From the NCBI GenBank assembly GCA_022494885.1, contig JAGVSM010001327.1, positions 1 to 64,000 on the forward strand: a stretch of DNA of 64,000 bases, written 5' to 3'. The stretch comes from Micrasema longulum. Taxonomy: Eukaryota > Arthropoda > Insecta > Trichoptera > Brachycentridae. A program made the position numbers and the translations under genes. Positions 63,401 to 64,000 of the stretch are shown in pieces (position 1 is the stretch's first letter; the number at the start of each line of letters is the position of its first letter). The notes under the pieces are model-generated. The model saw nothing but the letters and a program-made list of their open reading frames with translations, did not search any database and was not told where the DNA came from.

Positions 63401-63624
63401 GAACAGAAGATATAAAAGGAAAAATAATGAAACGCACTAAACCGCGAAACCGGCTTGTCAGCAGATTTATTATTTTTTCCTTTACAAAGAAAAACATTAG
63501 AGAAGTTATATAAATTCAAAAAGTAATATAAACATTATTAAGAACTAAAAGCATACATATTTTTTACGCAAAATTTAAATAGATGACTGTTAACATAAAA
63601 TAATAATTAATATAAAGCCTTGTT

Positions 63625-63990
63625 ACATATTAGCCATTTAATTATTTTTTTCTTAAAAGTTTTGTCAACATTTTCTTTTAAGATTTGCTTAGGAATCTTA
63701 TTGAAAATTTTAGGAATTGTATAATGAAGTGTTCTTTGGCCATACTTATTTACAAACCTCGGTACCGACAAACCTTCACATTGTGCTAGCCTTGTATTAT
63801 TTGTATGTATCTACCTTTTCTGGTAGTTACTATCAAATCGATATCTAGTAACAAATTTGAGCCATAGAATAGCATTTACGGACAGGCACCCTGGCTTTTG
63901 AAAAAGTTCGGGTACCTCTTCCTTATCAATTGTAGCTGATCTGTTATTTAATTTAAGAGCCGAGTTTTGTAAAGATTGATTTTTTTAATG
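63625..63990 (-). pseudogene. LINE ORF2 C-terminus running to the window edge
   Basis: The minus-strand frame, with one stop, gives NRSATIDKEEVPELFQKPG, VNAILWLKFVTRYRFDSN, NTRLAQCEGLSVPRFVNKYG and QRTLHYTIPKIFNKIPKQIL. The layout equals 3992-4645. It continues beyond the window. Confidence 0.7.
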
Positions 63991-64000
63991 TTGGTTTTAC

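Overview
The window is AT-rich eukaryotic nuclear DNA with GT-AG introns. An insect is most likely, and Lepidoptera fit best: the sequence carries mariner and pogo-like DNA transposons, several tRNA-derived SINE families, many short 5'-truncated non-LTR retrotransposon tails, and a coronin N-terminus like that of insects. The order is an inference from these elements; no marker in the window proves it. No virus, plasmid, CRISPR array or bacterial gene is visible. Three protein-coding genes lie on the + strand. (1) 2578-11968: eight exons of a TLDc-domain protein, MEAK7/RTC5-like; its N-terminus lies upstream of the window or was not found, and exon 5 carries an apparent one-base frameshift beside a C8 run. 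(2) 27421-33529: a complete five-exon LRRC47 gene of 542 residues, with N-terminal leucine-rich repeats, a Lys-rich linker and a C-terminal B3/B4-type domain. (3) 39403-39600: the first coding exon of coronin, with a non-coding exon ending at 39207; no later coronin exon is visible, so the next intron appears to run past the window end (over 24 kb). Everything else is repeats. 0-2.5 kb: LINE pieces. 2.5-12 kb: TLDc gene with element insertions in its introns. 12-27 kb: intergenic DNA with MITEs, LINE relics and SINEs. 27-34 kb: LRRC47. 34-39 kb: sparse DNA with one solo LTR. 39.6-64 kb: the coronin intron or downstream DNA, packed with nested elements. The most interesting signal is a set of about ten candidate hammerhead ribozyme motifs on both strands. 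They have CTGANGA-like cores, a short hairpin, GAAA and a nearly self-complementary helix III. Most sit in head-to-head inverted repeats, and one lies downstream of a recognisable GIY-YIG domain of a Penelope-like element, so they are read as terminal repeats of several Penelope-like families. Other well-supported items are two solo LTRs of one family with perfect 5-bp target duplications, an L2-type LINE inserted into another L2-type LINE, an RTE-type tail inserted into a mariner, and an unnamed interspersed repeat (here Rep-A, at least 14 pieces) that three copies of one LINE tail have entered in the same relative orientation.
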